A DNA stretch of 48,411 nt from Planctomycetota bacterium (lineage in GTDB: Bacteria > Planctomycetota > UBA1135 > GCA-002686595): positions 21,999-70,409 of the forward strand of contig PBIX01000009.1 of assembly GCA_002720975.1 (NCBI GenBank). Reading direction: 5' to 3'. Position numbers and translations under genes: made by a program. Position 1 is the first letter of the stretch; each line of letters opens with the position of its first letter. Below the pieces are notes generated by a model. It saw only the letters and a list, made by a program, of their open reading frames with translations. It was not told the DNA's origin and did no database searches. This document shows, piece after piece, positions 27,925 through 37,302 of the stretch.

Positions 27925-30057
27925 TTGATCTCTCCCGCTCATCTGCTCCGCAAATCTCTTCGCCCGTTCGCGTATCTCCTGCTGGCCGGCAGCTGGGCTC
28001 ACCCCTGCACCTGTGCCCAGGAGCCTGCCGTGGCCGCACAGGGGCTCACCCTTGAGCAGGCTTCCGGCCGGGCCAAAGCACCCTCTTTTTCAGCCCGGGC
28101 ACAATCGGTGCGCTGGGCCCACGATGGCCGCCACGTGGTTCTTGGGCGCGATGAGGAGGCCCGCTGGCTTGATCCGGTCACCCTCAAGGAGAGTGAACCC
28201 GAGCCGCGGCCCAAGGTGGAGCGAGAAGAAGATCCGGACCGCGTCTCGACCACAAAGCTCAAGCGTAGCCTGACCGAGAAGTTCGGTGAGCTGGAGCTGA
28301 TGGATCTCTCCGATGACGAATCGGTGGCCGGCTTTGTGCAGGGCAACGACCTGTTTGTCTTCACGATCGGGAACGGCAAGCTCGTGCGGATCACGGACAA
28401 CGGTACTCCGGAGTTCCTCAACGGCAAATTGGACTGGGTCTATCAGGAGGAGGTCTACGGGCGTGGGCGCTTCAAGGGCTTCTGGCTCTCCCCCAAGGGC
28501 AAGTACGTGGCCTTTTTGGCCCTGGACGAGTCGGCCGTGCACCCTTTCACGCTCGTGGACCACATCGAGGACGGTACCCACCGCGTGCGCCCCGAGGAGG
28601 TCAACTACCCCAAGGCCGGGGATCCGAACCCCGTGACCGCTCTGGGAATCGCGGATACGAAGACGGGCAAGGTGCGCTGGGCAGACCTCTCCTCTTACGA
28701 AGGCCAGGAGCCGCTGGTCGTGCGGGTGGATTGGACTTCCTCTGGTGTCTGTCACTACATGGTGCAGGATCGCATCCAGTCCATCTGCGACCTCCGTGCC
28801 TACAACCCGCGCAAGGGGAGCGATCGCCTGCTGATCCATGAAGAGTCCGATTCGTGGGTGAACCGTCCGCCCGCTGCACGCTGGATCGGAGACAAGACCT
28901 TTCTCTGGGAGAGCGAGCGCACGGGCTACAACCATCTCTACCGCTATCGCCCGGACGGCAAGCTCATCGGAGCGGTGACCCAGGGTGAGTGGGCGGTGAG
29001 AGGCGTGGCTCACATCGACGTCGAGGCCGAGAGGATCACCTTCGGCTCGACGAAGGACGGGGCCGTGAATCGCCACACCTACTCCACAAGCTTGAAGGGT
29101 GGCGAGGTTACGCGCCTCACCAATGGACCCGGCTCCCACTCCCTCTCCTTCTCGGAAGACAGACAGTTCTTCCTGGACAAGGTCTCTTCCCTTGAGGAGC
29201 CTGAAGAGGTGCGGCTGTGTTCGTCTGCAGGTGAGGTCCTGAAGGTGCTCAGTCAGGCTTCCGCTCCGACCGTGGAGGGAGGGCCGGAGCTGGCCCGGTG
29301 GAAGCTGCATGAGGTCGAATCACGGGACGGTACGCCCCTCGACGTGGCCCTGATGTTGCCCGTGCCCTTCGACGAGAGCCGTCCCCACGCCGTGTTCATC
29401 GACACCTACTCGGGGCCGGATAGTCCCAGCGTGAGCAATCGTTGGAGCATGAGCGCCTGGGATCAGTTTCGCGCCCAGCAGGGCATCATCCTGATGCGCG
29501 TCAATGTGCGCACCGCCAGCGGCAAGGGGCAGTGGGCCATCGGTCAGTGCTACCGTCGCCTGGGGGTTATGGAGTTGAGTGACCTGGTGGACTGCGTGGA
29601 CTGGCTCTGCGCCAATCCCTGGGCCGATGGCGAGCGGGTAGGGATCACCGGGTACAGCTACGGTGGGTTCATGGCCGCCTACGCGCTTGTGGCCTCCGAC
29701 CGCTTCGCCCTGGGCATCGCTGGTGGTGGGGTCTACGACTGGGGTTTGTACGACACCATCTACACCGAGCGGTTCATGGCCACGCCCCAATTGAACGCGG
29801 ATGGCTACAAGGAGACCTCTTGCCTTGAGCGGGCCGGAGATCTGCACGGCTTCTTGCACATGCACCACGGTGTGATGGACGACAACGTGCACTTCCAGAA
29901 CATGATGAAGATGGCCTATGCCCTGCAGCGTGCGGGGCAGACAGAGTGGAGCATGATGGCCTATCCCCAGGCACGGCACGGTATCCGCGACAAGGAGCAG
30001 CGCTGGCACGCGCGCCGGGCCGAGTGGCGCTTGATCGAAGAGCATCTGCTTCAATAG
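27925..30057 (+). CDS. Secreted dipeptidyl-peptidase-IV-like serine peptidase (S9)
   Basis: A 710-residue exported peptidase. TTG is the likely start: GAGG lies 7 nt upstream and the first 30 residues then make a signal peptide (SLRPFAYLLLAGSWA). Residues about 50-470 are a beta-propeller with DPP-IV features such as LDWVYQEEVYGRG, the double-Glu motif that holds the substrate N-terminus. The C-terminal alpha/beta-hydrolase has Ser 578 in GYSYGGF, Asp 652 in GVMDDNVHFQN and His 685 in ARHG, a complete triad. It is expected to cut dipeptides, often after Pro, from peptide N-termini. An aminotransferase gene follows 65 bp on. Confidence 0.9.
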   Translation: MISPAHLLRKSLRPFAYLLLAGSWAHPCTCAQEPAVAAQGLTLEQASGRAKAPSFSARAQSVRWAHDGRHVVLGRDEEARWLDPVTLKESEPEPRPKVEREEDPDRVSTTKLKRSLTEKFGELELMDLSDDESVAGFVQGNDLFVFTIGNGKLVRITDNGTPEFLNGKLDWVYQEEVYGRGRFKGFWLSPKGKYVAFLALDESAVHPFTLVDHIEDGTHRVRPEEVNYPKAGDPNPVTALGIADTKTGKVRWADLSSYEGQEPLVVRVDWTSSGVCHYMVQDRIQSICDLRAYNPRKGSDRLLIHEESDSWVNRPPAARWIGDKTFLWESERTGYNHLYRYRPDGKLIGAVTQGEWAVRGVAHIDVEAERITFGSTKDGAVNRHTYSTSLKGGEVTRLTNGPGSHSLSFSEDRQFFLDKVSSLEEPEEVRLCSSAGEVLKVLSQASAPTVEGGPELARWKLHEVESRDGTPLDVALMLPVPFDESRPHAVFIDTYSGPDSPSVSNRWSMSAWDQFRAQQGIILMRVNVRTASGKGQWAIGQCYRRLGVMELSDLVDCVDWLCANPWADGERVGITGYSYGGFMAAYALVASDRFALGIAGGGVYDWGLYDTIYTERFMATPQLNADGYKETSCLERAGDLHGFLHMHHGVMDDNVHFQNMMKMAYALQRAGQTEWSMMAYPQARHGIRDKEQRWHARRAEWRLIEEHLLQ

Positions 30058-30122
30058 TGGCCCCGACTACTCCGGCGACCGACCCTGCTTCTACCCCCGC
30101 ATACTCCATACCCGCTTCCGAC

Positions 30123-31295
30123 ATGACTCTGCCTTCATCCGTCCACCCTCCTCAGCGCGTGTTGTTGGGCCCTGGCCCGAGCGTGATCGATCCGGCCGTG
30201 CTTTCAGCCCTGGCTCGCCCGACCTTGGGGCACCTGGATCCAGCCTTTCTCGTGATCATGGACGAGGTGCGTGGCATGTTGCGTCAGGTGATGGGCACGG
30301 AGAACGAGCTCACCTTCCCCATGTCCGGCACAGGCTCTGCTGGCATGGAGACCTGCCTGGTCAATCTCATCGAGCCCGGAGACCCGGTGCTGGTTGCCGT
30401 GAACGGGGTCTTTGGGACACGCATGGCCGAGGTGGCTCGGCGTGCCGGGGCCGAGGTCACCACGGTGGAGCAGACCTGGGGCCGTTCGTTCAGTGCCGAC
30501 GAGCTGCGCGCAGGCGCGGGAGGGAAGTCGTTCAAGCTGCTCTGCATCGTCCATGCCGAGACCTCCACGGGTGTGCTGCAGGATCTCGCTGCGGCCCGCA
30601 CGGTGGCCGACGAGTGCGATGCTCTCCTGTTGGTGGACTGCGTGACCTCCCTGGGAGGCCATGCGGTGCACCTGGACGACATGGGCGTGGATGCGGCCTA
30701 CTCGGGCACCCAGAAGTGTCTCTCCTGTCCCCCGGGGCTCTCGCCAATCAGCTTCAGCCCGCGCGCCAGCGCCGTCCTGTCTGAGCGCAAGACGCCCGTG
30801 CAGAGCTGGTACCTGGATCTGTCCATGATCTCCAACTACTGGGGGAGTGATCGCGCGTACCACCACACGGCGCCCATCAACATGCTGTACGGGTTGCACG
30901 AGTCCCTGCGGCTGATCCTGGTCGAGGGTCTGGAGGAGCGTATCGCCCGGCACGCCTTGCACGGGCGGGCTTTGGTGGCGGGCCTCGAGTCCATGGGGCT
31001 CGCTCCCCGGGTCGCTGCGGAAGAGCGACTGGCGCCCCTGACGGCGGTGGCTGTGCCGCAAGGTATCGACGACGGGCGTGCCCGTTCTTTCCTGCTCAAT
31101 CAGTTCGGCTTGGAGATCGGAGGCGGGCTGGGTCCCATGGCGGGCAACACCTGGCGCATCGGCCTGATGGGTGCGGGTGCCACACGACACAGCGTCACCT
31201 TGTGCCTCGCCGCTCTACGTGCTGCCCTGACGGATCAGGGCCAGGACCCGGGCGTTGATCCCCTCATGGCGGCTGGGGAGATCTACGCCTCCTGA
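30123..31295 (+). CDS. Class V aminotransferase, alanine-glyoxylate aminotransferase type
   Basis: A 390-residue PLP enzyme. N-terminal LLGPGPSVIDPAVLSALARPTLGHLDPAF is the signature of serine/alanine-glyoxylate transaminases. FPMSGTGSAGMET forms the cofactor pocket, LLVDCVTSLGG binds the pyridine ring, and Lys 198 in YSGTQKCLSCPPGLSPISF is the Schiff-base lysine. The C-terminus (WRIGLMGAGATRHSVTLCLAAL) is complete. It probably acts on glyoxylate, serine or alanine; substrate choice cannot be read. The upstream frame runs back to the peptidase stop, but those 22 residues are low complexity. It follows the DPP-IV-like gene in the same direction. Confidence 0.9.
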   Translation: MTLPSSVHPPQRVLLGPGPSVIDPAVLSALARPTLGHLDPAFLVIMDEVRGMLRQVMGTENELTFPMSGTGSAGMETCLVNLIEPGDPVLVAVNGVFGTRMAEVARRAGAEVTTVEQTWGRSFSADELRAGAGGKSFKLLCIVHAETSTGVLQDLAAARTVADECDALLLVDCVTSLGGHAVHLDDMGVDAAYSGTQKCLSCPPGLSPISFSPRASAVLSERKTPVQSWYLDLSMISNYWGSDRAYHHTAPINMLYGLHESLRLILVEGLEERIARHALHGRALVAGLESMGLAPRVAAEERLAPLTAVAVPQGIDDGRARSFLLNQFGLEIGGGLGPMAGNTWRIGLMGAGATRHSVTLCLAALRAALTDQGQDPGVDPLMAAGEIYAS

Positions 31296-31325
31296 GGATT
31301 GCCGTCGGCCGCAGAGTCTCAGGCG

Positions 31326-32219
31326 TCAGGACCCCAGAACCGTCTTCCAGTCGGATACCACCTGCGCCCAGGTGTTCCCATGGGATTCCAGGTTGAGGGC
31401 CACGAGGGGAGCCAGGACGCGCCTCATGTCGGCGGGGCGGGCCATCAGGATGGCGCGTACCCGAATGAGCCAACCGGGCTTCTGGGGGGGAGGTACTTCC
31501 GCGAAGCGCTCCGGGTGGTCGCGCAGGGGGAAGTACTGGCTGGCGAGCTCGAAGTGGGTGGCGCGCAAGTTCTGCATCAACAGCTCCTCGGCGGGGTCCT
31601 GGGCGCGTTGGGAGCCCGGCTCGTCCGGATCAGTCGGGTAGAGTTGCGAGGGCAGCATCCCGAAGTCCCTGCAGATCGCCGCGAACAGCTCGCCCGGTTC
31701 GGGTGCGGACAAACCCGTTTCGGCGGGGATGAGGTCAGCGTCCGAGCGGCAGCGCTCCAGGGCTTGTTGGGTCAGCTGGACCCCAACCATGAAGCTGATA
31801 AGCGGCCCCTCACCTTGCAGTCGGCGAGCAAGGGCCAGGATCTGGCCCACGCCGGAGGCGTCCACGCTCTCGGATTCCAGAGCCTGCTGCGCGAGCTTCA
31901 TCGTCTCTATACCTGCGAAGGGCTCACTCGCCACGGTGTACACGCCGCTGGCCAGAAGCTCCTGCCAGCGCGCGAACTCGGTGGTGGCCTCCCCGCCCGC
32001 TTCCCGCGCTGTGTTGCAGGCCTGTGCGCACAGCTCGAGGTTTGGTCCCTGCCGGTCGCTTGAGTCCGTAGCTCCCCCCCAGGTCAGTAGCTCAGTCCAG
32101 TTCTGGTCCAGTCGCGCCAGCTGCGACTCCGAGAATCCCGCAGTCGAGCGAGCAATGAAGATGCCCAGGCTGGCCAGGACGCAGAGCCCCAGGAGTGTGA
32201 TGCCGAGCTTGATTCTCAC
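31326..32219 (-). CDS. Membrane-anchored protein of unknown function
   Basis: A 297-residue protein beginning with GTG. Residues 5-24 form one hydrophobic helix (LGITLLGLCVLASLGIFIA), a signal anchor. The rest is helical and rich in Leu, Ala, Gln and Glu, with no recognised motif. The helical repeats and two lone Cys pairs (LCAQAC) suggest a periplasmic helical domain. It lies 29 bp downstream of the zinc-ribbon protein gene and probably shares its transcript. It is convergent with the aminotransferase gene. Confidence 0.6.
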   Translation of the reverse strand: MRIKLGITLLGLCVLASLGIFIARSTAGFSESQLARLDQNWTELLTWGGATDSSDRQGPNLELCAQACNTAREAGGEATTEFARWQELLASGVYTVASEPFAGIETMKLAQQALESESVDASGVGQILALARRLQGEGPLISFMVGVQLTQQALERCRSDADLIPAETGLSAPEPGELFAAICRDFGMLPSQLYPTDPDEPGSQRAQDPAEELLMQNLRATHFELASQYFPLRDHPERFAEVPPPQKPGWLIRVRAILMARPADMRRVLAPLVALNLESHGNTWAQVVSDWKTVLGS

Positions 32220-32248
32220 GCAGGGTATCTTGCCATGTCCACCCTCTC

Positions 32249-32896
32249 TCAGGTTCGGACCTGCTTGAACTCCAGCAGGGTTGAACCGCGGGTGTAGGCG
32301 ATGCCCGAGAGGTTGTTGGTGTAGACGTCGGCGTTGGGCCCTCGACCAGCGTAGGAGAACTCCGCGATCACCCCATCCTCGAGCTCAAGCTCGAAGAAGT
32401 AGGTCGTGCTCCCAGAGAATCCACTGAGCTCCACTTCACTGCGCCGAGAGAGGATCACGGCTGGGCGACAGAGTAGCTCTTGGCTCGTCGCCTGCTTTTG
32501 CAGGCGCACACCGCGCACGTATTGAATGATGCCGAGTAGGACCATAAAGCCCCCCAGAGGGGTGGACCAAAGATCCATGGACTTCATCAGCCAGTCCAAA
32601 GACAGCCAAGCCGTTCCCCAGGCCATCAGGGTCCAGGCCAGACCCGTCAAGCGCGCTCCGCGCTGGAAGGCGGGGGATTCCGGAGGGGCGACACCTGGGG
32701 CTTTGGCAAAGGCCTCGCTCTCGCGCACCTTGGCGAGCCGCGGCGTGTTCTTGCTCTCTCTTCCTTCGGTCTCGCTCCCATCCCCGACAGGCATGACGCA
32801 GTAGGGGCAGATCGATACCGGCGTGTCCGGCAGCTGTGCCTGACAGTTGGAGCAGCGCTTGGGAGCGGAGCTTGTCGCTGTTGAGGAGTCGGCCAT
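32249..32896 (-). CDS. Zinc-ribbon membrane protein with DUF2500-like C-terminal domain
   Basis: A 215-residue protein. The N-terminal RCSNCQ...ICPYCVMP is a treble-clef or zinc-ribbon pair of CxxC motifs in the cytoplasm. A charged linker is followed by two membrane helices (LAWTLMAWGTAWLSLDWL and PLGGFMVLLGIIQYV). The C-terminal 75 residues (TTYFFELELEDGVIAEF, then GIAYTRGSTLLEFKQV) resemble the DUF2500 beta-domain, which ends in a similar strand-turn-strand. Function unknown. It is the first gene of a pair with the 297-residue anchored protein. Confidence 0.6.
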   Translation of the reverse strand: MADSSTATSSAPKRCSNCQAQLPDTPVSICPYCVMPVGDGSETEGRESKNTPRLAKVRESEAFAKAPGVAPPESPAFQRGARLTGLAWTLMAWGTAWLSLDWLMKSMDLWSTPLGGFMVLLGIIQYVRGVRLQKQATSQELLCRPAVILSRRSEVELSGFSGSTTYFFELELEDGVIAEFSYAGRGPNADVYTNNLSGIAYTRGSTLLEFKQVRT

Positions 32897-32945
32897 GCCT
32901 GCATTCCAGCATGCACCGCGCGTCCTTTCTAGGGCCGGGCTCCGA

Positions 32946-35321
32946 TCATGGGCAGAAGACCAGCGTCAGCCCATCGGAGAGATTGTTACCCACCGGGCCG
33001 CCGCTGGGGTCCCGGTACCAGAACTGCTGGTTCCAGGTCTCTCCAGCCAAGATCTGGCTCGAGCCCGGGAGGTTGAGCAGATCTATCGCCATCGTGGCCT
33101 GCCCCGCGGGGTCGATCAGCAGGGCGCCGAACCGGACGTGGTTGCTCGCGATGCACATGAACCCGTCTCCAACGGGATTCTGGGTCTGACCCTGGCCGAG
33201 GAAGAACAGGCCGAATTGGCTGGGGGGCAGGTTGTCGCAGGTCAGGACCAGATCGTTGGCCAGGATGGAGGTGCTGCCCGTGTAGCCCATGGTGGCCCCA
33301 GCGCCCACGGAGTTCGGTGCTCCCACGCAGTAGTTGAGCCCGGGAGGACAGGGGTTGGGGTCGTCGTAATACAGAGTCACCGTCGCCACGCCAGAGGTTC
33401 CGCCCGGGCCGGAAGCCTGGAAGGTCAAGGTGTCCGTGCCACTGGCTCCCGCCTGGGGCTGGAACACACGCCACTTCCCTACGCCTCCCAGACTCGTGGA
33501 CTGGGAGGGGTTGGTCAGAACCGTGGTGTTGATCGTCGTGGGATCGTCCGAATGGCTGACCGGGAGCTCAAGTAGGAACGACGAGTCGTTGCGCACATGC
33601 TTGCTGAAGGAGAAGACCCCCGGAGCGCTTCCCGTGGTCGTACCCGAGTACACGATGGAGAGGCTGACGGGTGCGCTGCGCGAGCGCGTTCCATCGGCGT
33701 AGCGCGTCTCAGCCTGCACCATCACAGCACCGCCTGCTCCCAGAACCTGACCGTACAGAGCCATGCTGGTGTTTTGGCCCAACGCTGAAGCAACCACCCT
33801 GTGGCCGCGCATCAGCACGGTCTCGACGACCTTGGCAGGGCCCGCCGGACTGACCGTGAAGCCGAACAGGGTGCCCAGGTCGCCACTTGAGTTGCTCGTC
33901 GTCAAGCCGACGCTGGCTCCCAGGTTATCCACGATCAGGCTGCCCGCCCAACGTCCGACGTTGCGTTGCATTTTGCTGTCCGTGGCGATGATGCGCAGGT
34001 CGTGCCAGCCATCGGTCAACTCTGTCGTGTCGAGGGTGAAGGTGCCCACTCCGTCCACCGTGTCCAGGCGTACGCCGTCCAACAGCAGGTCCAGCCTGGC
34101 GATGCCGGCGCCCGGGGCCGTGCCGGAGGCCACCGGCGACAGAACGATCGTGCCGGAGACCGGAGTCTGCGGGGCACCGGGCAGGTCCACAAAAGGGGGA
34201 CTGCCGTAGGGCCGCGTGAGGGGATCGCCTAGGAAGAGGGACTGGAAGGGCATGAACCCGGTGCTGCGGAACCAGGCTTCTCCTAGCGTGACGCCCTTGT
34301 AGTAGGCCACGTGCAGAAGGGGGTGAGGGAACTTGCCTGAGTAGTTGCAGGGTTCCTCGATGGTGCCCGCCGTGCCGCTCGCGCCCTTGGTGATCCAGGC
34401 GCTCATTTTGGTCTGGGAGCCTGTCCAGAAGCTGCCCGCGTAGCTGGTCAGGTGATCAGCGAAGGAGCCCGGAAGGAGGCTGAAGCCGGGGTCGGCGATG
34501 CTGGGGCTGGCCCAGCCGGTCATGACGCCGAGGCAGTCGTGGTTGCCCAGGGGCAGGACCGAGAGCAGGTGCTGGCCGGCGCCACCCGCGGTGTTCAGGC
34601 GGGTTACCGCCACCGGATACTTGTCGTGCCGGGGGCTGGAGCGCGCGCTGTCCGTCGTCTCCATGTAGTAGACCGTTCCAAGGGGCGCGGTGAAGTCCGC
34701 CGCCACGCTGCGGTCGATCATGTCGAGCACCTCTTGCAAGGTGTTCCCCCGCGTGCCCGTGTATCCGAGCATCGTCGGAATCAGATAGCTCTCGGCCTTG
34801 GCATTCGAGCTTGGGACTCCGAAGTAGTAGGTCTTCTCGGAGTCAAAGGCGTTGCCGGAGTAGATCGACTTGAAGAAGTGGTTGGGCGTATTGATGGGCA
34901 GGCCGGCCTGGATGTCCTCGGATTGCCGATAGAGGCCATAGGCGCCGGGAACCGTAAACCTGGTGACGGGCGAACACTGGTCGGAGATCAGGCCCGGAGC
35001 AGAGATGTAGTAGTTGTCGCTGGGGGGCACGACCACGAAGTCGACCTGAGCGGTCATCCCGGTGTTCGCGAGTTCACCCACGAAACCCTGCATATTGGTC
35101 GCCGCGAAGGTGGAGTAGTCCGTGGTTCCCGGCCGCATGAAGATCATGTTCTGGGGCGGGATCCCGCGCTTCTCCGCATAGTGGTTGGCCACGTACAGGG
35201 ACTCGGGATTGGACGGGTCCACGATCAGTAGTGCTCGCTCTCCATCCTGGGTCGCCGCGAGGGGCGCGGTTCCCAGAAGGGCGAGCAGGTTGACGGCGGC
35301 TGAGGCGCGTTTGGAGATCAT
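32946..35321 (-). CDS. Secreted TIGR03790 family protein with C-terminal 129-residue module
   Basis: A 791-residue protein from MISKRASAAV, preceded by AAGGA 8 nt upstream, with a signal peptide (NLLALLGTAPLAA). Residues about 25-400 match TIGR03790: DPSNPESLYVANHYAEKRGIP, VVPPSDNYYIS, YYFGVPSSNAKAESYLIPTMLGYTG and FHPLLH-type GKFPHPLLHVAYYKGVTLGEAW. Ig-like beta domains follow. The last 129 residues (from NYCVGAPNS to FCP) are the module also found at the end of the M36-like protease. Function of TIGR03790 is unknown. The gene is divergent from the M1 peptidase gene with 130 bp between starts. Confidence 0.85.
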   Translation of the reverse strand: MISKRASAAVNLLALLGTAPLAATQDGERALLIVDPSNPESLYVANHYAEKRGIPPQNMIFMRPGTTDYSTFAATNMQGFVGELANTGMTAQVDFVVVPPSDNYYISAPGLISDQCSPVTRFTVPGAYGLYRQSEDIQAGLPINTPNHFFKSIYSGNAFDSEKTYYFGVPSSNAKAESYLIPTMLGYTGTRGNTLQEVLDMIDRSVAADFTAPLGTVYYMETTDSARSSPRHDKYPVAVTRLNTAGGAGQHLLSVLPLGNHDCLGVMTGWASPSIADPGFSLLPGSFADHLTSYAGSFWTGSQTKMSAWITKGASGTAGTIEEPCNYSGKFPHPLLHVAYYKGVTLGEAWFRSTGFMPFQSLFLGDPLTRPYGSPPFVDLPGAPQTPVSGTIVLSPVASGTAPGAGIARLDLLLDGVRLDTVDGVGTFTLDTTELTDGWHDLRIIATDSKMQRNVGRWAGSLIVDNLGASVGLTTSNSSGDLGTLFGFTVSPAGPAKVVETVLMRGHRVVASALGQNTSMALYGQVLGAGGAVMVQAETRYADGTRSRSAPVSLSIVYSGTTTGSAPGVFSFSKHVRNDSSFLLELPVSHSDDPTTINTTVLTNPSQSTSLGGVGKWRVFQPQAGASGTDTLTFQASGPGGTSGVATVTLYYDDPNPCPPGLNYCVGAPNSVGAGATMGYTGSTSILANDLVLTCDNLPPSQFGLFFLGQGQTQNPVGDGFMCIASNHVRFGALLIDPAGQATMAIDLLNLPGSSQILAGETWNQQFWYRDPSGGPVGNNLSDGLTLVFCP
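32949..33335 (-). other. 129-residue C-terminal module, copy 1
   Basis: Encodes residues 663-791 of the TIGR03790 protein. It aligns without gaps to copy 2 at 44640-45026, about 57 of 129 residues identical by hand count. Fixed points are NYCVGAxNS, NLPxxxFGLF, PVGDGFMC, NLPG, WYRD and the terminal FC. Confidence 0.75.
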
Positions 35322-35451
35322 AGCAGAGTCCTTTGGTGGCGAGAGTTGCCGTGCAACAGGGAGGCCTCCAAAGTAGCACGGGGGTCCAGATCTCGCCGTT
35401 CCTGGGCTCTTGGCGTTTACAGCAGGGGGCTGGTAGAGGATCGTGGTCGGC

Positions 35452-37302
35452 ATGTCTTACCGTTCACCACTTACTTTCGCGGCTGCGGGCCTTCTCGCTT
35501 GTGCTCCCGGGACCGTGTCCACTCCTGTGGATGCACACAGCCTGGCCCGTCCGGACCAGGTGCGTGTGCAACATGTCAGCCTGGATCTGAACCTCGATTT
35601 TGAGGGACAGCGCGTCCACGGTCGTGCGACGCTGGGCTTGGAGCGCATTGACACTGGAGCGCCGTTGATCCTTGACACCCATGAGCTCCTTATCGAGGCG
35701 GTTCGCGGTGCCGATGGTGGTGAGCGCCAGTGGACACTCGGGGAAGAGCAGGGACGCCTGGGGTGCGCGCTGACCATTCAACTTGTCGAGGACGAAGACG
35801 AGATCTCGGTGATCTACAGCAGTGGTCCGGGAGCCGAAGCCCTGCAGTTCCTGGCGCCTTCCCAGACGGATGGGGGGCGGCAGCCTTTCCTGTTCACCCA
35901 GGGTCAGGCGATCCTGACACGCTCGTGGATTCCACTTCAGGATTCACCCGCCGTACGCGCCACCTATGACGCTACCATCCGCGCCCCACGAGGCCTGACC
36001 GTTCTGATGAGCGCCGGCTCGCGAAATGGTCCCACGCCCGTGTTGAAGGAATCCGCGGACAGCGCCCCGACCGATCTGTGGCGCTTCCGAATGGAGAATG
36101 CGATCCCCAGCTACCTGATTGCCTTGGCCTGCGGCGACCTCGTCTCCCATGACGTGTCCGAGCGCTGCGCAATCTGGGCTGAGCCGGGTGTCCTCTCCTC
36201 GGCAGCCGCCGAGTTCGCCGACGTGGAGCGCATGGTGCAGAGCGCGGAGGGCCTGTTTGGCGCCTATCAGTGGGGCCGCTACGACCTGCTCGTGCTACCT
36301 CCGGCCTTCCCCTACGGCGGCATGGAGAATCCCACCCTGACGTTCCTCACGCCCACCACCATCGCTGGAGATCAGTCCCTGGTCTCGATCATCGCCCACG
36401 AGCTGGCTCACTCCTGGTCGGGCAACCTGGTGACCAACGCCACCTGGGAGGACTTCTGGTTGAACGAGGGGTTCACCGTGTATTGCGAGGGGCGCATCAT
36501 GGAGGAGCTCTACGGGGAGGAGCGCGCGAACATGGAGGGCCTCCTGGCCTGGCAGAATCTGGAGCAGGAGCTGAAGGCCCTGGAGCCCTGGCAGACGGTG
36601 CTGAACATCGACCTTGCCGGGCACCACCCCGACGATGGTTTTAGCGGCGTGCCCTACAACAAGGGCGCTCTGCTTCTGAAACGCGTGGAGGAATGCGTTG
36701 GGCGGGAGGCTCTTGATCCGGTCCTCGAGGAGTGGTTCAGCGCCGGGTCCTTTCAATCCCGTAGCACGGATGAGTGGCGCAAGTACCTGCTGGGGGCCTT
36801 CCCGGATCTGCCTGAGCAGATGGACCTGGACGAGTGGCTCGATGCGCCGGGGCTTCCCGCTGATGCACCCCGTCCGGTGTCTGATGCCCTGACCAAGGTT
36901 GATGGAGAGCTTCAGCGCTTCGCTCAGGGAGTGGCTCCCGCCGAGCTGGACTGCGCCGGCTGGGTGACGGGCCAGTGGCTACGCTTCCTGAACGGCCTGC
37001 CCGCTGACATGGGTGTCAAGGCCATGGCGGAACTCGACCAGACCTTCGGATTCGGCGCGAACGGCAACAGCGAGATTCTCTTTGCCTGGCTGCGGCTTGC
37101 AATCCGAGAGGGTTACACGGATGCCGACGCGAGCCTTGAGCAGTTCCTGACCACCGTTGGCCGACGCAAGTTCCTGATGCCGCTCTACGAGGAGCTGTGT
37201 GCTACGCCCGAGGGGCGTGCCCGCGCGGAGGTCATCTATCGCAAGGCGAGGCCCGGCTATCACGCCGTGTCCGCCATCAGCCTCGATAAGCTCTTTGATT
37301 GA
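35452..37302 (+). CDS. Exported M1 family aminopeptidase
   Basis: A 616-residue protein from ATG 35452; GAGGA lies 11 nt upstream and a GTG at 35443 is an alternative. The N-terminus reads FAAAGLLAC-AP, so it may be a lipoprotein with Cys at about position 16. The domain order is that of M1 peptidases close to leukotriene-A4 hydrolase: beta saddle, catalytic domain with the substrate motif PYGGMENP, zinc site HELAHSW (His 316, Glu 317, His 320) and Glu 339 in LNEGFTVYCE, the Tyr-containing VPYNKGALLL, and a helical C-terminal domain. It should remove N-terminal amino acids from peptides. The stop overlaps the DDAH start (TGATG). Confidence 0.9.
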   Translation: MSYRSPLTFAAAGLLACAPGTVSTPVDAHSLARPDQVRVQHVSLDLNLDFEGQRVHGRATLGLERIDTGAPLILDTHELLIEAVRGADGGERQWTLGEEQGRLGCALTIQLVEDEDEISVIYSSGPGAEALQFLAPSQTDGGRQPFLFTQGQAILTRSWIPLQDSPAVRATYDATIRAPRGLTVLMSAGSRNGPTPVLKESADSAPTDLWRFRMENAIPSYLIALACGDLVSHDVSERCAIWAEPGVLSSAAAEFADVERMVQSAEGLFGAYQWGRYDLLVLPPAFPYGGMENPTLTFLTPTTIAGDQSLVSIIAHELAHSWSGNLVTNATWEDFWLNEGFTVYCEGRIMEELYGEERANMEGLLAWQNLEQELKALEPWQTVLNIDLAGHHPDDGFSGVPYNKGALLLKRVEECVGREALDPVLEEWFSAGSFQSRSTDEWRKYLLGAFPDLPEQMDLDEWLDAPGLPADAPRPVSDALTKVDGELQRFAQGVAPAELDCAGWVTGQWLRFLNGLPADMGVKAMAELDQTFGFGANGNSEILFAWLRLAIREGYTDADASLEQFLTTVGRRKFLMPLYEELCATPEGRARAEVIYRKARPGYHAVSAISLDKLFD

